Below, one piece after another: positions 1 through 9,633 of a stretch of DNA of 37,676 nucleotides. The DNA is taken from NCBI GenBank assembly GCA_021740245.1, contig JAIPAE010000013.1:1-37676 (forward strand), read 5' to 3'. The notes beneath the pieces are model-generated. The model was not told the origin of the DNA, searched no databases, and saw only the letters and a list, made by a program, of their open reading frames with translations. The position numbers were made by a program, and so were the translations under genes. Numbering within the stretch: position 1 is the stretch's first letter; each line of letters opens with the position of its first letter. Source of the stretch: Bacteroidales bacterium (lineage in GTDB: Bacteria > Bacteroidota > Bacteroidia > Bacteroidales > PWNQ01).

Positions 1-48
1 ATAACTGAATATCAGGCCAAGCAGAAGAAGTAAAATAATCTTTTTCAT
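1..48 (-). CDS. N-terminus (signal peptide) of a secreted protein, truncated by window edge
   Basis: Reverse strand reads MKKIILLLLLGLIFSY..., a typical Sec signal peptide, running off the window start. Confidence 0.55.
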   Translation of the reverse strand, partial: MKKIILLLLLGLIFSY

Positions 49-143
49 GAGCTTATTCGTTGTTTTCCGCAAAATATTATGAGATAAAAAAACTGTCCGG
101 TGCTCAGCGTAGTAACAGCTTTTCTTATCGTTATTTGATCATA

Positions 144-1073
144 TTAATGTACATAAATCTTTTGTGTAAGTCTGTGACCTTTGCTCAGCCGCACATTTAA
201 TAAGTATACTCCCTGCTCAAGGTCAAGGTTTCTCAGAACTATGGTGGATAAATTATCTGTTTTTCTGTTGAGAACCATCTTTCCTGTCAAATCAACGATA
301 GTAATGTCTTCAATTTTAGCGGTTGCTTTAACCATCACCTTATCATCAACCACCGGATTAGGATACACAAACATGTTATGAGTGGTTTCCTGGTAGGTTT
401 CAATTCCTGATTGGTCATGGCAAGCGCAATCATGCCATCCAAGGTGATCGAAAGTATTGTAAGGGAGTGAATCCCATTCATTGGCAACGATGAAAGGACT
501 CGGGTTTGTTGTAACACCTGTGGTTACATCAAATTCCCGTACCAGTGTATGATTGCGTGTCCACCAACGGCCACCTAAGGCACTTGTGTAATTGGCAGCA
601 GTGTCCATTGTCCAGGCTAATCCGGGGTCAACACCCACTTCACCCATCAGGTCAATTAATGTACCGTCAGTTAACTCCAGTGAAACAGCATCATTTCCAT
701 TCCAGTAAAATGTTTCATTGACATTATATACCGGGCAGTAAAAGCTGTCGGCAACAGCCTGAAGTGCTGGATCTACCATTGTATCGTATCCGGTGCCATT
801 TGGATCTTGTTTGTCGAGTACCCCAACATGTACTGAATCCGGCTCCAGATAAATATCCTGAAGTTGAACACATGCCGGTATTACTTCTCCGTTTGAGTAA
901 CGGCACACTTTGTAATCAGACAGTAAAATGGGATTGTCTGATGCATTGTAAATTTCCAGTGCTTTGTTATTGCCACCGCCTTCTACATATTCGGAAATCA
1001 GAAGGTCGGAGCACTGTGCTTGTACTGCACCTATCATAAGGAATGCAGCGAAGATGAGGAATAGCTTTTTCAT
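144..1073 (-). CDS. Secreted lamin-tail-domain-like protein with T9SS C-terminal sorting domain
   Basis: Signal peptide MKKLFLIFAAFLMIGAVQA; 'DLLISEYVEGGGNNKALEIYNASD' is lamin-tail-domain-like; C-terminus 'VYPNPVVDDKVMV...LDLEQGVYLLNVRLSKGHRLTQKIYVH' is T9SS type A-like. Confidence 0.85.
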   Translation of the reverse strand: MKKLFLIFAAFLMIGAVQAQCSDLLISEYVEGGGNNKALEIYNASDNPILLSDYKVCRYSNGEVIPACVQLQDIYLEPDSVHVGVLDKQDPNGTGYDTMVDPALQAVADSFYCPVYNVNETFYWNGNDAVSLELTDGTLIDLMGEVGVDPGLAWTMDTAANYTSALGGRWWTRNHTLVREFDVTTGVTTNPSPFIVANEWDSLPYNTFDHLGWHDCACHDQSGIETYQETTHNMFVYPNPVVDDKVMVKATAKIEDITIVDLTGKMVLNRKTDNLSTIVLRNLDLEQGVYLLNVRLSKGHRLTQKIYVH

Positions 1074-1190
1074 AATAGTGATGTTTTATTCTTTTGTGCT
1101 TTTCTTGCTGACAAAAATAGTAATATTCAGATTCGAACCCATAAAAAATCGTTCTAAAATCCAATGAACAATGTTTTAATATAAGCCTTA

Positions 1191-1320
1191 TTATTCATGC
1201 ATTAAGTTTAAGTCAGATGCAAGGCATCGAAAGTCGCAGATATAGTAGTCTATTTCAAAGTTTACCCCGTATTTATCGGGGACTTTCGCAACGCAGCAAA
1301 TGGCCTGAAATTAATGCAGG
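1191..1320 (+). repeat. Dispersed structured intergenic repeat family 1, copy A
   Basis: TTATTCATGCATTAAGTTTAAGTCAGATGCAAGGCATCGAAAGT...ACTTTCGCAACGCAGCAAATGGCCTGAAATTAATGCA; matches copies at 4884-4997 and 7593-7703. Confidence 0.85.
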
Positions 1321-1418
1321 ATAACTTGCTTATCTGCTAATTCTTAACGGTAAACAGGTAAAGGATGGATGAGTATTTTCCAATAGCAAATTTGGGTTAA
1401 GTTATTGTTAATATCTGT

Positions 1419-4400
1419 TTAAGTTTCTTTTTTGTTTTCCAGCATGGGTTCAAGTACTTTTAAAGCATCGTCAATTGTATTAACAGAGTTGATAAGAATA
1501 GTCAGCTTGTTGGTTTTTTCTTTAAGACGGCAATGATTCGGGTGATTTTGTGCGTATTTTATAACATTCATAAATTGAGCAGACTGATAATAGTGGGAGT
1601 TCTGATTGCGAATAAAATGGCCAAGCAACTTTCCGCCTTTAAGAACAATTTTTTCAAAACCAATGTATTTGCCTAACTTTCTTAGTCGTTTGGTGCGAAT
1701 TAATTCTTCCACTGCATCCGGTAGGGGCCCGAAACGGTCGATCATTTCCCGGCGAAAAACCTGCAGTTCCTTTTCATCTTCTAATTCATCCAAACGTTTG
1801 TAAAGGTTTAGTCTTTCGGCGGAACTGCTAACATAGTCATCGGAGATGAGCAGGTGGAGGTCACTTTCTATGGCGCAATCCGCAACATAACTTTCGGTTT
1901 CATCTTTTTGTTCCTGCTCTTTGTGAAACATGTTTTTGAATTCATCGCTTTTCAGTTCCTGCATTGCTTCATTAATGATCTTTTGATACATTTCATATCC
2001 CATTTCGGATATAAATCCGCTTTGTTCCGCTCCCAGAATATTACCGGCGCCCCGGATATCCAGATCACGCATAGCGATGTTAAATCCACTTCCCAGGGCG
2101 GAAAATTCTTCCAAAGCTTTGAGCCGTTTTCGGGCATCTGCTGTTAGGGAAGAAGGGGGAGGAGCCAGCAAATAACAAAAGGCTTTTTTATTGGAGCGAC
2201 CAACACGTCCGCGCAACTGGTGTAAGTCACTTAAACCATAATGATGTGCTTCGTTAATGATCATGGTATTAGCATTCGGAATATCAAGGCCGGACTCAAT
2301 AATGGTCGTAGCAACCAAAACGTCATAATACCCTTCAATAAAATCCAGCATTATCTTTTCCAGTTTTTTCCCTTCCATTTGTCCGTGGCCAACGGCTACC
2401 CTGGCTCTGGGAACTACCTTTTCCACCAGAAAAGCAACTTCGTTAATGTTTTGTATCCGGTTATGCAGAAAAAAGACCTGTCCACCCCGGTTGATCTCAT
2501 ATTCGATGGATTCTTTTATGAGGTCTTCGTTAAAGGCATGCAGCTCGGTTTGCACCGGGTAACGATTAGGCGGAGGCGTATTTATGATTGAAAGATCACG
2601 GGCACCCATCAGTGAAAACTGCAGTGTACGAGGAATAGGTGTAGCTGTCAGGGTTAAGGTATCTACATTGGCACGCAACTGACGCAATTTTTCCTTTACA
2701 CTAACACCGAACTTTTGTTCTTCATCAATGATCAATAATCCCAGGTTTTTAAACCGGATATCTTTAGAAACAATACGATGGGTGCCAATAACAATATCAA
2801 GTTGCCCCTCCTCCAGTTGCCGTAATATTTCCTTTTGTTGCCCGGCGCTCTTAAAACGGTTTAGATAATTGATGTTAACGGGAAATTCAGACAAGCGGTC
2901 AATGAAGGATTTAAAATGCTGCATAGCCAGGATCGTTGTAGGGACAAGCACAGCTACCTGCTTGCTGTCAGCTACAGCTTTGAATGCAGCCCGGATAGCT
3001 ACTTCTGTTTTTCCAAATCCAACATCACCACACACCAGCCGGTCCATAGGATAACTTGCTTCCATGTCCTGCTTCACGGCCTGAGTTGCGGTTAGCTGGT
3101 CAGGCGTGTCTTCATATATAAACGAAGCTTCCAGCTCGTACTGAAGATAGTTGTCAGGCGGAAATGAATGACCCTCTGTAGCTTTACGTCTGGCATATAA
3201 CTTTATCAGATCGGAAGCTATGTCTTTGACTTTCTTTTTGGTGCGGTTTTTAAGATTTTTCCAGGCATTAGATCCAAGTTTATCCACTTTGGGTACCTTG
3301 CCTTCCTTGCCTATATATTTGGCTATGCGGTGAAGACTGTGGATGCTTACATAAAGGATGTCATCGTTTTTATACAATAAGCGCACAGCTTCCTGTTCTT
3401 TCCCGTTATTGTTGATCTTTTGAAGTCCATCAAATTTTCCTACGCCATGATCGATGTGAGTTACATAATCTCCCGGTTCAAGATCATAGAGCTCTTTTAG
3501 TGTTATCGATTCTTTATTCTTATAGCCAGACTTTAGCCGGAATTTATGATAGCGATCAAAGATTTGATGATCAGTGAAGTATGCAATGTTTTTGTCATGA
3601 TCTACAAAGCCTTCATGAATAGCAAGTATTAATGGTTTGAAATTTCCGCGGCCTTCTTCTCCCCGTTGAGCCTGGATGTCTTCCAAAATGGTTTGAATCC
3701 GTTCAATTTGTTTGGGATTGTCTGTAAGGATATAGTTGGAATAACCCTTTGAAGCATTTTTTTCCAGCGTTTCCAGTAACAGATCAAATGTTTTGTTGAA
3801 AGATGGTTGTGGAGCATGATTAAAACTTATAACCTCTGCTGATGACAAATATTCCTGTTTTCCAAATTCAATAAGATGAAAAGACTGAAGCTGTTTTTGA
3901 AATTCCTCAGCATTGGTGAACAGGTTTTCTGGTGATTGCGGCTGTTCGGTAGTTTCTTCGAGTTTTGCAAACGTATTATCTGCCTTCTGGCGTTCATTGC
4001 TGATCAAATCCTGAGTCATGCTTATGTTTTCAAACCAGAGCACTGTTTTTTCAGGGAGGTATTCCAGAAATGTCTGACGGTCAACTTCATTTTGGCGCTC
4101 CTGAACATTAGGAACGATAGTAATATGGTTTAACCTTTCCAGTGAAAGCTGGTCTTCAGGGTTGAAGGAACGTATGCTTTCCACTTCATCACCAAAGAAT
4201 TCTATACGGTAAGGTGTGTCATTAGTAAATGAAAAAACATCTATGATGCCTCCGCGAACAGAAAATTGCCCCGGTTCCAGAACAAAATCCGTTTGTGAAA
4301 ATCCATACTCATGCAACAGGTCATTGATAAAATCGATGGAAACCTGTTCGCCAACCTGCAATCTGAATGTGTTTTTTTTGATGTATGATTGCCTGACGAC

Positions 4401-4817
4401 CTTTTCAGTCAATGCTTCAGAATATGTGACAATTAATGTTTTCTTTCCGCGGGAACTTATGCGTTTTAACACCTCGGTACGGGAAAGCAAATTGGTAGAA
4501 TCGGTTTTTTCCAGTTCATATGGGCGTTGGTAAGAAGTAGGAAAAAATAATACCTGTTTTTTATGATAAGGCTTACCTGCATCATCCAGAATGTTTTCCA
4601 GATCATTTAGAAAATAAGCAGCAGATTCTTTGTCTGCAAGTATAAACAGATGTATCCAGGGAAGTTTTTGAAACACTGACGTAGCAACAAATGCAGGTGA
4701 TGATCCGGCCAAACCTGATAAATGGTATCGCGCCTCTTCTGTTATTTCAAGATTTTCAGACAGCGCTATGAGACGTTCGTCCGAAATGTATTGTTCTATG
4801 ATGCTTTCAATATTCAA
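1419..4817 (-). CDS. mfd: Transcription-repair coupling factor Mfd
   Basis: 1132 aa; CarD/RID-like 'LEPGDYVTHIDHGVGKFDGL', helicase motifs 'VCGDVGFGKTEVAIRAAF', 'IIDEEQKFGVSVKEKLR', 'LTATPIPRTL', 'QLRGRVGRSNKKAFCYLL'. Confidence 0.97.
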   Translation of the reverse strand: MNIESIIEQYISDERLIALSENLEITEEARYHLSGLAGSSPAFVATSVFQKLPWIHLFILADKESAAYFLNDLENILDDAGKPYHKKQVLFFPTSYQRPYELEKTDSTNLLSRTEVLKRISSRGKKTLIVTYSEALTEKVVRQSYIKKNTFRLQVGEQVSIDFINDLLHEYGFSQTDFVLEPGQFSVRGGIIDVFSFTNDTPYRIEFFGDEVESIRSFNPEDQLSLERLNHITIVPNVQERQNEVDRQTFLEYLPEKTVLWFENISMTQDLISNERQKADNTFAKLEETTEQPQSPENLFTNAEEFQKQLQSFHLIEFGKQEYLSSAEVISFNHAPQPSFNKTFDLLLETLEKNASKGYSNYILTDNPKQIERIQTILEDIQAQRGEEGRGNFKPLILAIHEGFVDHDKNIAYFTDHQIFDRYHKFRLKSGYKNKESITLKELYDLEPGDYVTHIDHGVGKFDGLQKINNNGKEQEAVRLLYKNDDILYVSIHSLHRIAKYIGKEGKVPKVDKLGSNAWKNLKNRTKKKVKDIASDLIKLYARRKATEGHSFPPDNYLQYELEASFIYEDTPDQLTATQAVKQDMEASYPMDRLVCGDVGFGKTEVAIRAAFKAVADSKQVAVLVPTTILAMQHFKSFIDRLSEFPVNINYLNRFKSAGQQKEILRQLEEGQLDIVIGTHRIVSKDIRFKNLGLLIIDEEQKFGVSVKEKLRQLRANVDTLTLTATPIPRTLQFSLMGARDLSIINTPPPNRYPVQTELHAFNEDLIKESIEYEINRGGQVFFLHNRIQNINEVAFLVEKVVPRARVAVGHGQMEGKKLEKIMLDFIEGYYDVLVATTIIESGLDIPNANTMIINEAHHYGLSDLHQLRGRVGRSNKKAFCYLLAPPPSSLTADARKRLKALEEFSALGSGFNIAMRDLDIRGAGNILGAEQSGFISEMGYEMYQKIINEAMQELKSDEFKNMFHKEQEQKDETESYVADCAIESDLHLLISDDYVSSSAERLNLYKRLDELEDEKELQVFRREMIDRFGPLPDAVEELIRTKRLRKLGKYIGFEKIVLKGGKLLGHFIRNQNSHYYQSAQFMNVIKYAQNHPNHCRLKEKTNKLTILINSVNTIDDALKVLEPMLENKKET

Positions 4818-4883
4818 ACTTGTCCTGATTCAATTGTTGAGGCTGCAAAGATAAAGATTTAAGCAATTTTATTGTAGCCTGTT

Positions 4884-4997
4884 TTATTCATGCAATAAGT
4901 TTATGCCAGATGCAAGTCATCGAAAGCCGCAGACATAGTGGTCTGTTTTAAGGCCTTCCCCGCACTATCAGCGAGACAGATGGCCTGAAATTATTGA
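4884..4997 (+). repeat. Dispersed structured intergenic repeat family 1, copy B (partly degenerate right half)
   Basis: TTATTCATGCAATAAGTTTATGCCAGATGCAAGTCATCGAAAGCCGCAGACATAGTGGTCTGTTTTAAGG...ACAGATGGCCTGAAATTATTG. Confidence 0.8.
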
Positions 4998-5034
4998 CCA
5001 ACATAAAGAAAATCATAATACGCGATTAGATAAA

Positions 5035-5080
5035 AAAGCTGACCGGAACAATCTGTTTTTTGTTCTAACCGGTCAGCTTT
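5035..5080 (-). terminator. Rho-independent-type terminator of the DJ-1/PfpI lipoprotein gene
   Basis: Perfect 12-bp stem AAAGCTGACCGG / CCGGTCAGCTTT; minus strand reads ...GGTCAGCTTTTTTAT after the stem. Confidence 0.8.
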
Positions 5081-5101
5081 GGTTATTGAACTATGCTATT
5101 C

Positions 5102-5761
5102 TTATTTCTTTAGAGCTTCATAAATAGCAGTCGAAAAATAAGCCAGATCGCCTGGGTTACGGGATGTTATCAGGTTCCCGTCTTTAACTATTGACTGATC
5201 TTTGTAGTTGGCTCCGGCTTCTTTCAGCTCTTCCGTTACTGTTTTATAGCATGTTGCGGTTTTCCCTTTCATAACACCAGCAGTAATTAATATTTGAGGG
5301 CCATGACAAATAGCTGCTACCGGTTTACCACTTTCATAGAATGTTTTGGCAAATTCCACGATCTTTTTGTTTTTTCTTAGTTTTTCAGGAGCTTTGCCTC
5401 CGGGTAAGATCAATGCATCGTAATCTTCCGGAGATACTTCTTCAATTGATTTTTGAATGTTGATTGTAAAATCGCTGTTGTAGGACTTTACTTTTCCGGT
5501 TTGTTCTCCTATTATACATGTTTCTATACCATGGGTTGTCAGATAACCAACAGGCATAATAGCTTCGGCATCCTGAAACCCTTCGCCTGTGATTACGGCT
5601 ACTTTTTTGTTATTCATATCTTTTGTCTTTTCCGATTCAGTTTTTGTCTGTTTTTGTGTTTTGTCTATTGTATTTTGATTGGTTTTTTCTGGCTGTGAGC
5701 AGCTTGCTGAAAATATCATTATACCCGCAATGATATTGAAGACATAAAGTTTTGCTTTCAT
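5102..5761 (-). CDS. DJ-1/PfpI family protein with lipoprotein signal peptide (ORF track extends to 5836)
   Basis: Preferred start MKAKLYVFNIIAGIMIFSASC (lipobox-like), then 'KKVAVITGEGFQDAEAIMPV' and nucleophile elbow 'AAICHGPQILI'. Confidence 0.88.
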   Translation of the reverse strand: MKAKLYVFNIIAGIMIFSASCSQPEKTNQNTIDKTQKQTKTESEKTKDMNNKKVAVITGEGFQDAEAIMPVGYLTTHGIETCIIGEQTGKVKSYNSDFTINIQKSIEEVSPEDYDALILPGGKAPEKLRKNKKIVEFAKTFYESGKPVAAICHGPQILITAGVMKGKTATCYKTVTEELKEAGANYKDQSIVKDGNLITSRNPGDLAYFSTAIYEALKK

Positions 5762-5868
5762 AAGTATTGGATTTATAAATTTTAACAAATGAAAGCACTG
5801 AGAGTTTTTATTAAAGTATGCTTTTATTAAAAACACAAGCTAGTTGGTTTGAGATATCTGAAAAATAA

Positions 5869-5970
5869 AAACAGTTCAGTATTAATTTTCAGGGAATGCC
5901 GGCTGGAATCTATTTGATACGATTACAAACTTCACACAAATCACCTGTAATCAAAGTGATTAAGCAATGA
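5869..5970 (+). pseudogene. Orphan remnant of a T9SS C-terminal sorting domain
   Basis: Frame after a TAA at 5866-5868 reads KQFSINFQGMPAGIYLIRLQTSHKSPVIKVIKQ*, a canonical type-A CTD tail without an upstream ORF. Confidence 0.6.
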
Positions 5971-6040
5971 TCTTTCTTTGTTTTGCAAATGACTATTACC
6001 GGTTAATGAACAAGGTTTTTTTATAACCCTCAAAAAACCT

Positions 6041-6048
6041 TATTTTTG
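6041..6048 (+). promoter_or_regulatory. Bacteroidota-type -7 element (TAnnTTTG) upstream of aspartate kinase
   Basis: TATTTTTG 17 nt before the ATG at 6066; -33 box weak. Confidence 0.4.
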
Positions 6049-6065
6049 TATCAAAATGAAGGGAT

Positions 6066-7343
6066 ATGAAGGTATTTAAGTTTGGGGGAGCATCTGTTAA
6101 GGATTCATATGCTGTTCGTAATCTGGCAAAGATATTGAATAATTACAAAGATGAGGATATTGTGGTAGTTATCTCTGCTATGGATAAGATCACTAATGCT
6201 TTGGAAGATTTGTTGGATAGCAAGATGCTAAAGCATGAAAATGTGGAGAAGAAAGCTGACCAAATAACCGCTTTTCATCAGGAGATTATCAATGATTTAT
6301 TTCCTTCAGATCATCCCATTCATAAAGAGATAGGAGGCCTTTTATCGGATTTACGAACCCTGGCTTCCCGGAAACCTGATTTTCATTATGACCGCGAATA
6401 CGATCAGTTGGTTTCCTTTGGCGAAATACTTTCTACGCGTATTATTCATGAATATCTGTTGCAGGAAAATATAACAAGTACCTGGCTTGATGCCCGCAAC
6501 GTAATTAAAACAGACAATACATGGAGGGCTGCACGCGTGGATATGATGCAATCGGAATATCTGATCAGCTCTGTTTGGGAATCGAAAGGAAACCGACGGC
6601 AACAACTAATAACACAGGGATTTATTGGTTCAGACGATCGTAAAAGGACAACAACTCTTGGCCGGGAAGGCTCCGATTTCACCGCTGCTGTTTTTGCATA
6701 TGCCCTGCAGGCGGAAGAAGTTGTTACCTGGAAAGATGTTCCGGGACTTTTTAATGCCGATCCTAAACGATTTGAAAGAGCACGGCAAATTAAACATATT
6801 TCTTTTCGGGAAACCATTGAGCTTTCATATTATGGAGCGAAAATTATTCATCCCAATACCATTAAACCATTACAAAACAAAAATATACCGCTTAAAGTAA
6901 AATCTTTTTTGAATCCGGAAGATGAAGGTTCGGTGATCAATCACGATACATCCTATGACGGAAATATGGAATCGTATATTATAAAATCCAACCAGGTTTT
7001 GATCTCTATGCTGTCCAGGGATTACGAATTTATTACAGAAAACAGTCTCTCATTCATATTCGCAAAGTTCGCGTCATACAACATGAAAATAAACCTGATG
7101 CAGAATTCTGCGATTACCTTTACAGCATGTGTTGACCGGGATGATGAAAAAATTGCTTCACTGATCCTCGACCTGAGAGACCGGTATCACATCAGATACA
7201 ATGAAGAGCTGGAGTTGCTCACGATCCGCAATTTTAATGAGAACATAATCGGACAACTGACGAAAAATAAAGAAATACTGGTGGAACAGCGGAGCAGGAC
7301 AACTGTGCAATTTGTGATGAAACCAGAGGGAATTGCAGAATAA
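6066..7343 (+). CDS. Aspartate kinase (monofunctional)
   Basis: 'MKVFKFGGASVKD', 'TTLGREGSDFTAAVFAYALQAEEVVTWKDVPGLFNADPK', C-terminal ACT-like region. Confidence 0.92.
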   Translation: MKVFKFGGASVKDSYAVRNLAKILNNYKDEDIVVVISAMDKITNALEDLLDSKMLKHENVEKKADQITAFHQEIINDLFPSDHPIHKEIGGLLSDLRTLASRKPDFHYDREYDQLVSFGEILSTRIIHEYLLQENITSTWLDARNVIKTDNTWRAARVDMMQSEYLISSVWESKGNRRQQLITQGFIGSDDRKRTTTLGREGSDFTAAVFAYALQAEEVVTWKDVPGLFNADPKRFERARQIKHISFRETIELSYYGAKIIHPNTIKPLQNKNIPLKVKSFLNPEDEGSVINHDTSYDGNMESYIIKSNQVLISMLSRDYEFITENSLSFIFAKFASYNMKINLMQNSAITFTACVDRDDEKIASLILDLRDRYHIRYNEELELLTIRNFNENIIGQLTKNKEILVEQRSRTTVQFVMKPEGIAE

Positions 7344-7592
7344 CTTAGCTGTGGAAATAGATAACAAACCTAATGAACGCATTTGACTGTATCAACTCTG
7401 ACTTTATAATGATTTATCCCGATTGTATTGCGGTTTTATTTGAGTAATTTGAAGTAATATGCCTTTTGTTACTACATAAAACCAGCTTTTTTACTAGCAC
7501 GATTCATAAAAAATAAATAAAAGTTACATTTAGCTATATATCAGTGCATAACACAAGTTTACAGGAAAAACAATATTTTTATTTATTTTTTA

Positions 7593-7703
7593 TGAGTGCA
7601 ATAATTACAGGCCATCTGTTGCGTTGCGAAAGCATTGAAATAGAACACTATGATTGCAGCTTTCGACGCCTTGCATCTGACCTAAACTTATTGAATGAAT
7701 AAT
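7593..7703 (-). repeat. Dispersed structured intergenic repeat family 1, copy C (inverted)
   Basis: Reverse complement TTATTCATTCAATAAGTTTAGGTCAGATGCAAGGCGTCGAAAGC...GCTTTCGCAACGCAACAGATGGCCTGTAATTATTGCACTCA. Confidence 0.85.
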
Positions 7704-7804
7704 ACAGATTAAAACTTCAATAAAATCAATTTTACTTTATCAACTATTTTTCTTAATTTCGAGCCGTTAAAAGGGTCAGGCCCTGTCCCGGTAAATTAAT
7801 AATT

Positions 7805-8710
7805 ATGAAACGAATTTTATCTTTTATCCTGATTTTTATGCTGACCGGCCAGTTATTTGGTCAGTTGTCGCTACAGACTTTGCAGTCAAACGCTGAGCGG
7901 AACCTGTTAAATGCAGGCTACTCCCTGTATGAAAGTCCAGAAGGTTCTCCATTGTCGTTAAGTGGTTTACAACAACATATTGAAGAGAATGTGACACTTG
8001 TTGGTATCAAGTTTGGCGGTAATATGTCAAAGGTGATATCTGATTCGGCTGTTACTAACTCCAGTTATAAATCCGGTATGATTGGGGGTTTTATGTTAGG
8101 TGTATATTACAGCAGATTTTTTACACTGGAAACAGGACTTATGTACGAAGGTAAAGGTTTTGTAAAAGATAACACAGATATCACAGAATATGAAGTTGAT
8201 ACAGCTTTTGTAAAAATTATGGACAAGTATGACCTGGAAGCCCGTTTTGATTATATCCAGATACCTCTATATGGCCGTTTGACCTTTGGTAATGCTGTCC
8301 AGTTTTATACAACCTTTGGCTTCAGCCTGGGGATTCCAATTGTTGCAGAACAGGAAGGAACCGTTCAAAGAAAAACTATCATTCGTATGAAAAGCGGTAT
8401 AAGTGAGGAACTTGTAAGCCCTCCGGATACGCTTACTGGTGTAACAGATTTTTATAAAGGAATTGATCTATCCGGTGCTATTGGCTTTGGCTTCCAATGG
8501 CCCATTAACCCAAAAGGATTTAATGGACCTGCCCCGTCATTGTTTGTTGACTTGAAATATCAACGTAGCCTCATGTCTATAGGTAAAGAAACTGAAAAAG
8601 AAATTTTGGTTGGTGGAGAAAAAGAGGTGATTGTCATTCCACCACCAGAATTGTTTAATCAGGGTTTTGCAGTTACCGCAGGCTTTATCTTTCCATTATC
8701 TGTAAGGTAA
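7805..8710 (+). CDS. Outer-membrane beta-barrel (PorT-like) protein
   Basis: Signal peptide; 'VGIKFGGNMSKV...GMIGGFMLGVYYSRFFTLETGLMYEGKGF' and barrel-like strand pattern. Confidence 0.75.
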   Translation: MKRILSFILIFMLTGQLFGQLSLQTLQSNAERNLLNAGYSLYESPEGSPLSLSGLQQHIEENVTLVGIKFGGNMSKVISDSAVTNSSYKSGMIGGFMLGVYYSRFFTLETGLMYEGKGFVKDNTDITEYEVDTAFVKIMDKYDLEARFDYIQIPLYGRLTFGNAVQFYTTFGFSLGIPIVAEQEGTVQRKTIIRMKSGISEELVSPPDTLTGVTDFYKGIDLSGAIGFGFQWPINPKGFNGPAPSLFVDLKYQRSLMSIGKETEKEILVGGEKEVIVIPPPELFNQGFAVTAGFIFPLSVR

Positions 8711-8802
8711 ATTACTGTTGTAATTTATTGATTATTAATTTTACCTTCCGTGCATATATTGCACAGAGGTTAACTTTCTGTTTGTTCATTTGTTGAAGAA
8801 TC

Positions 8803-9633
8803 ATGAAACGGGATTTGCATCAATATTCCATGAAGAAAAAAAACATGAGTGAAGAACAAACACCAAAAGCATTGATCACAGGTGGCAGCAGTGGGATAGG
8901 AGCAGCTTTCGCCAATGAATTTGCAAATCGTGGGTATGATTTGATTATAACCGGACGCAATGAGGAAGAAATCACAAAAATAGCTCACCATATCAGAACG
9001 GAATACAATTCCATGGTGGAAGTTTATATCCTCGATTTTTCCGATAAAATCCGTTTTAATGAGTTCCTGAATGCTGTAAAAAAAGATAATAATATTGATG
9101 TGCTTATTAATAATGCGGGTTTTGGAAATAATGCGTATTTCTCAGAATCAGATCCGGAGCTGCATCAAAAAATGACAGATGTTCATATTGCTGCACCGAT
9201 GCAACTGACGCATGCAGTATTATTGGGGATGAAAGAAAAGAATAAAGGGACGATTATTAATGTATCATCCATCGCCTCGTTTTTGATAATGCCTAAAAGC
9301 AGTATTTACTCAGCAACTAAATCGTTTCTGACCGTTTTTACAGAAGTACTCTTTATGGAGCTTGCAAAGACAGATATTCTTATTCAGGCTCTAAGTCCTG
9401 GTATGACGCATACGGATTTTCATCAAAAACAGAATAACATAAAAGTTAAAACAAAGATGATTCAATGGATGCAACCTGATGAGGTTGTAAAAATATCTCT
9501 GAAAAAATTAAATAAGCAACGGGTGCATTGTATTCCGGGCTTTCAGGCTAAGTTTTTCCGATTTTTGGCCGGAGTAATACCCAAGAAGATATTTTATAAA
9601 CTGATGATCCATGCCAGCCAGAATGGAAATTAA
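8803..9633 (+). CDS. Short-chain dehydrogenase/reductase (probable start 8845, MSEEQTPKALITGG)
   Basis: 'ALITGGSSGIGAAFANEFANRGYDL', 'NNAGFG', 'SIYSATKSFLTVF' (YxxxK). Confidence 0.93.
   Translation: MKRDLHQYSMKKKNMSEEQTPKALITGGSSGIGAAFANEFANRGYDLIITGRNEEEITKIAHHIRTEYNSMVEVYILDFSDKIRFNEFLNAVKKDNNIDVLINNAGFGNNAYFSESDPELHQKMTDVHIAAPMQLTHAVLLGMKEKNKGTIINVSSIASFLIMPKSSIYSATKSFLTVFTEVLFMELAKTDILIQALSPGMTHTDFHQKQNNIKVKTKMIQWMQPDEVVKISLKKLNKQRVHCIPGFQAKFFRFLAGVIPKKIFYKLMIHASQNGN

Noticed and set aside
2241-2591. Plus-strand ORFs antisense to mfd (also 1854-2147, 4216-4533)
   Set aside because: Overlap conserved Mfd helicase motifs; no coding signature
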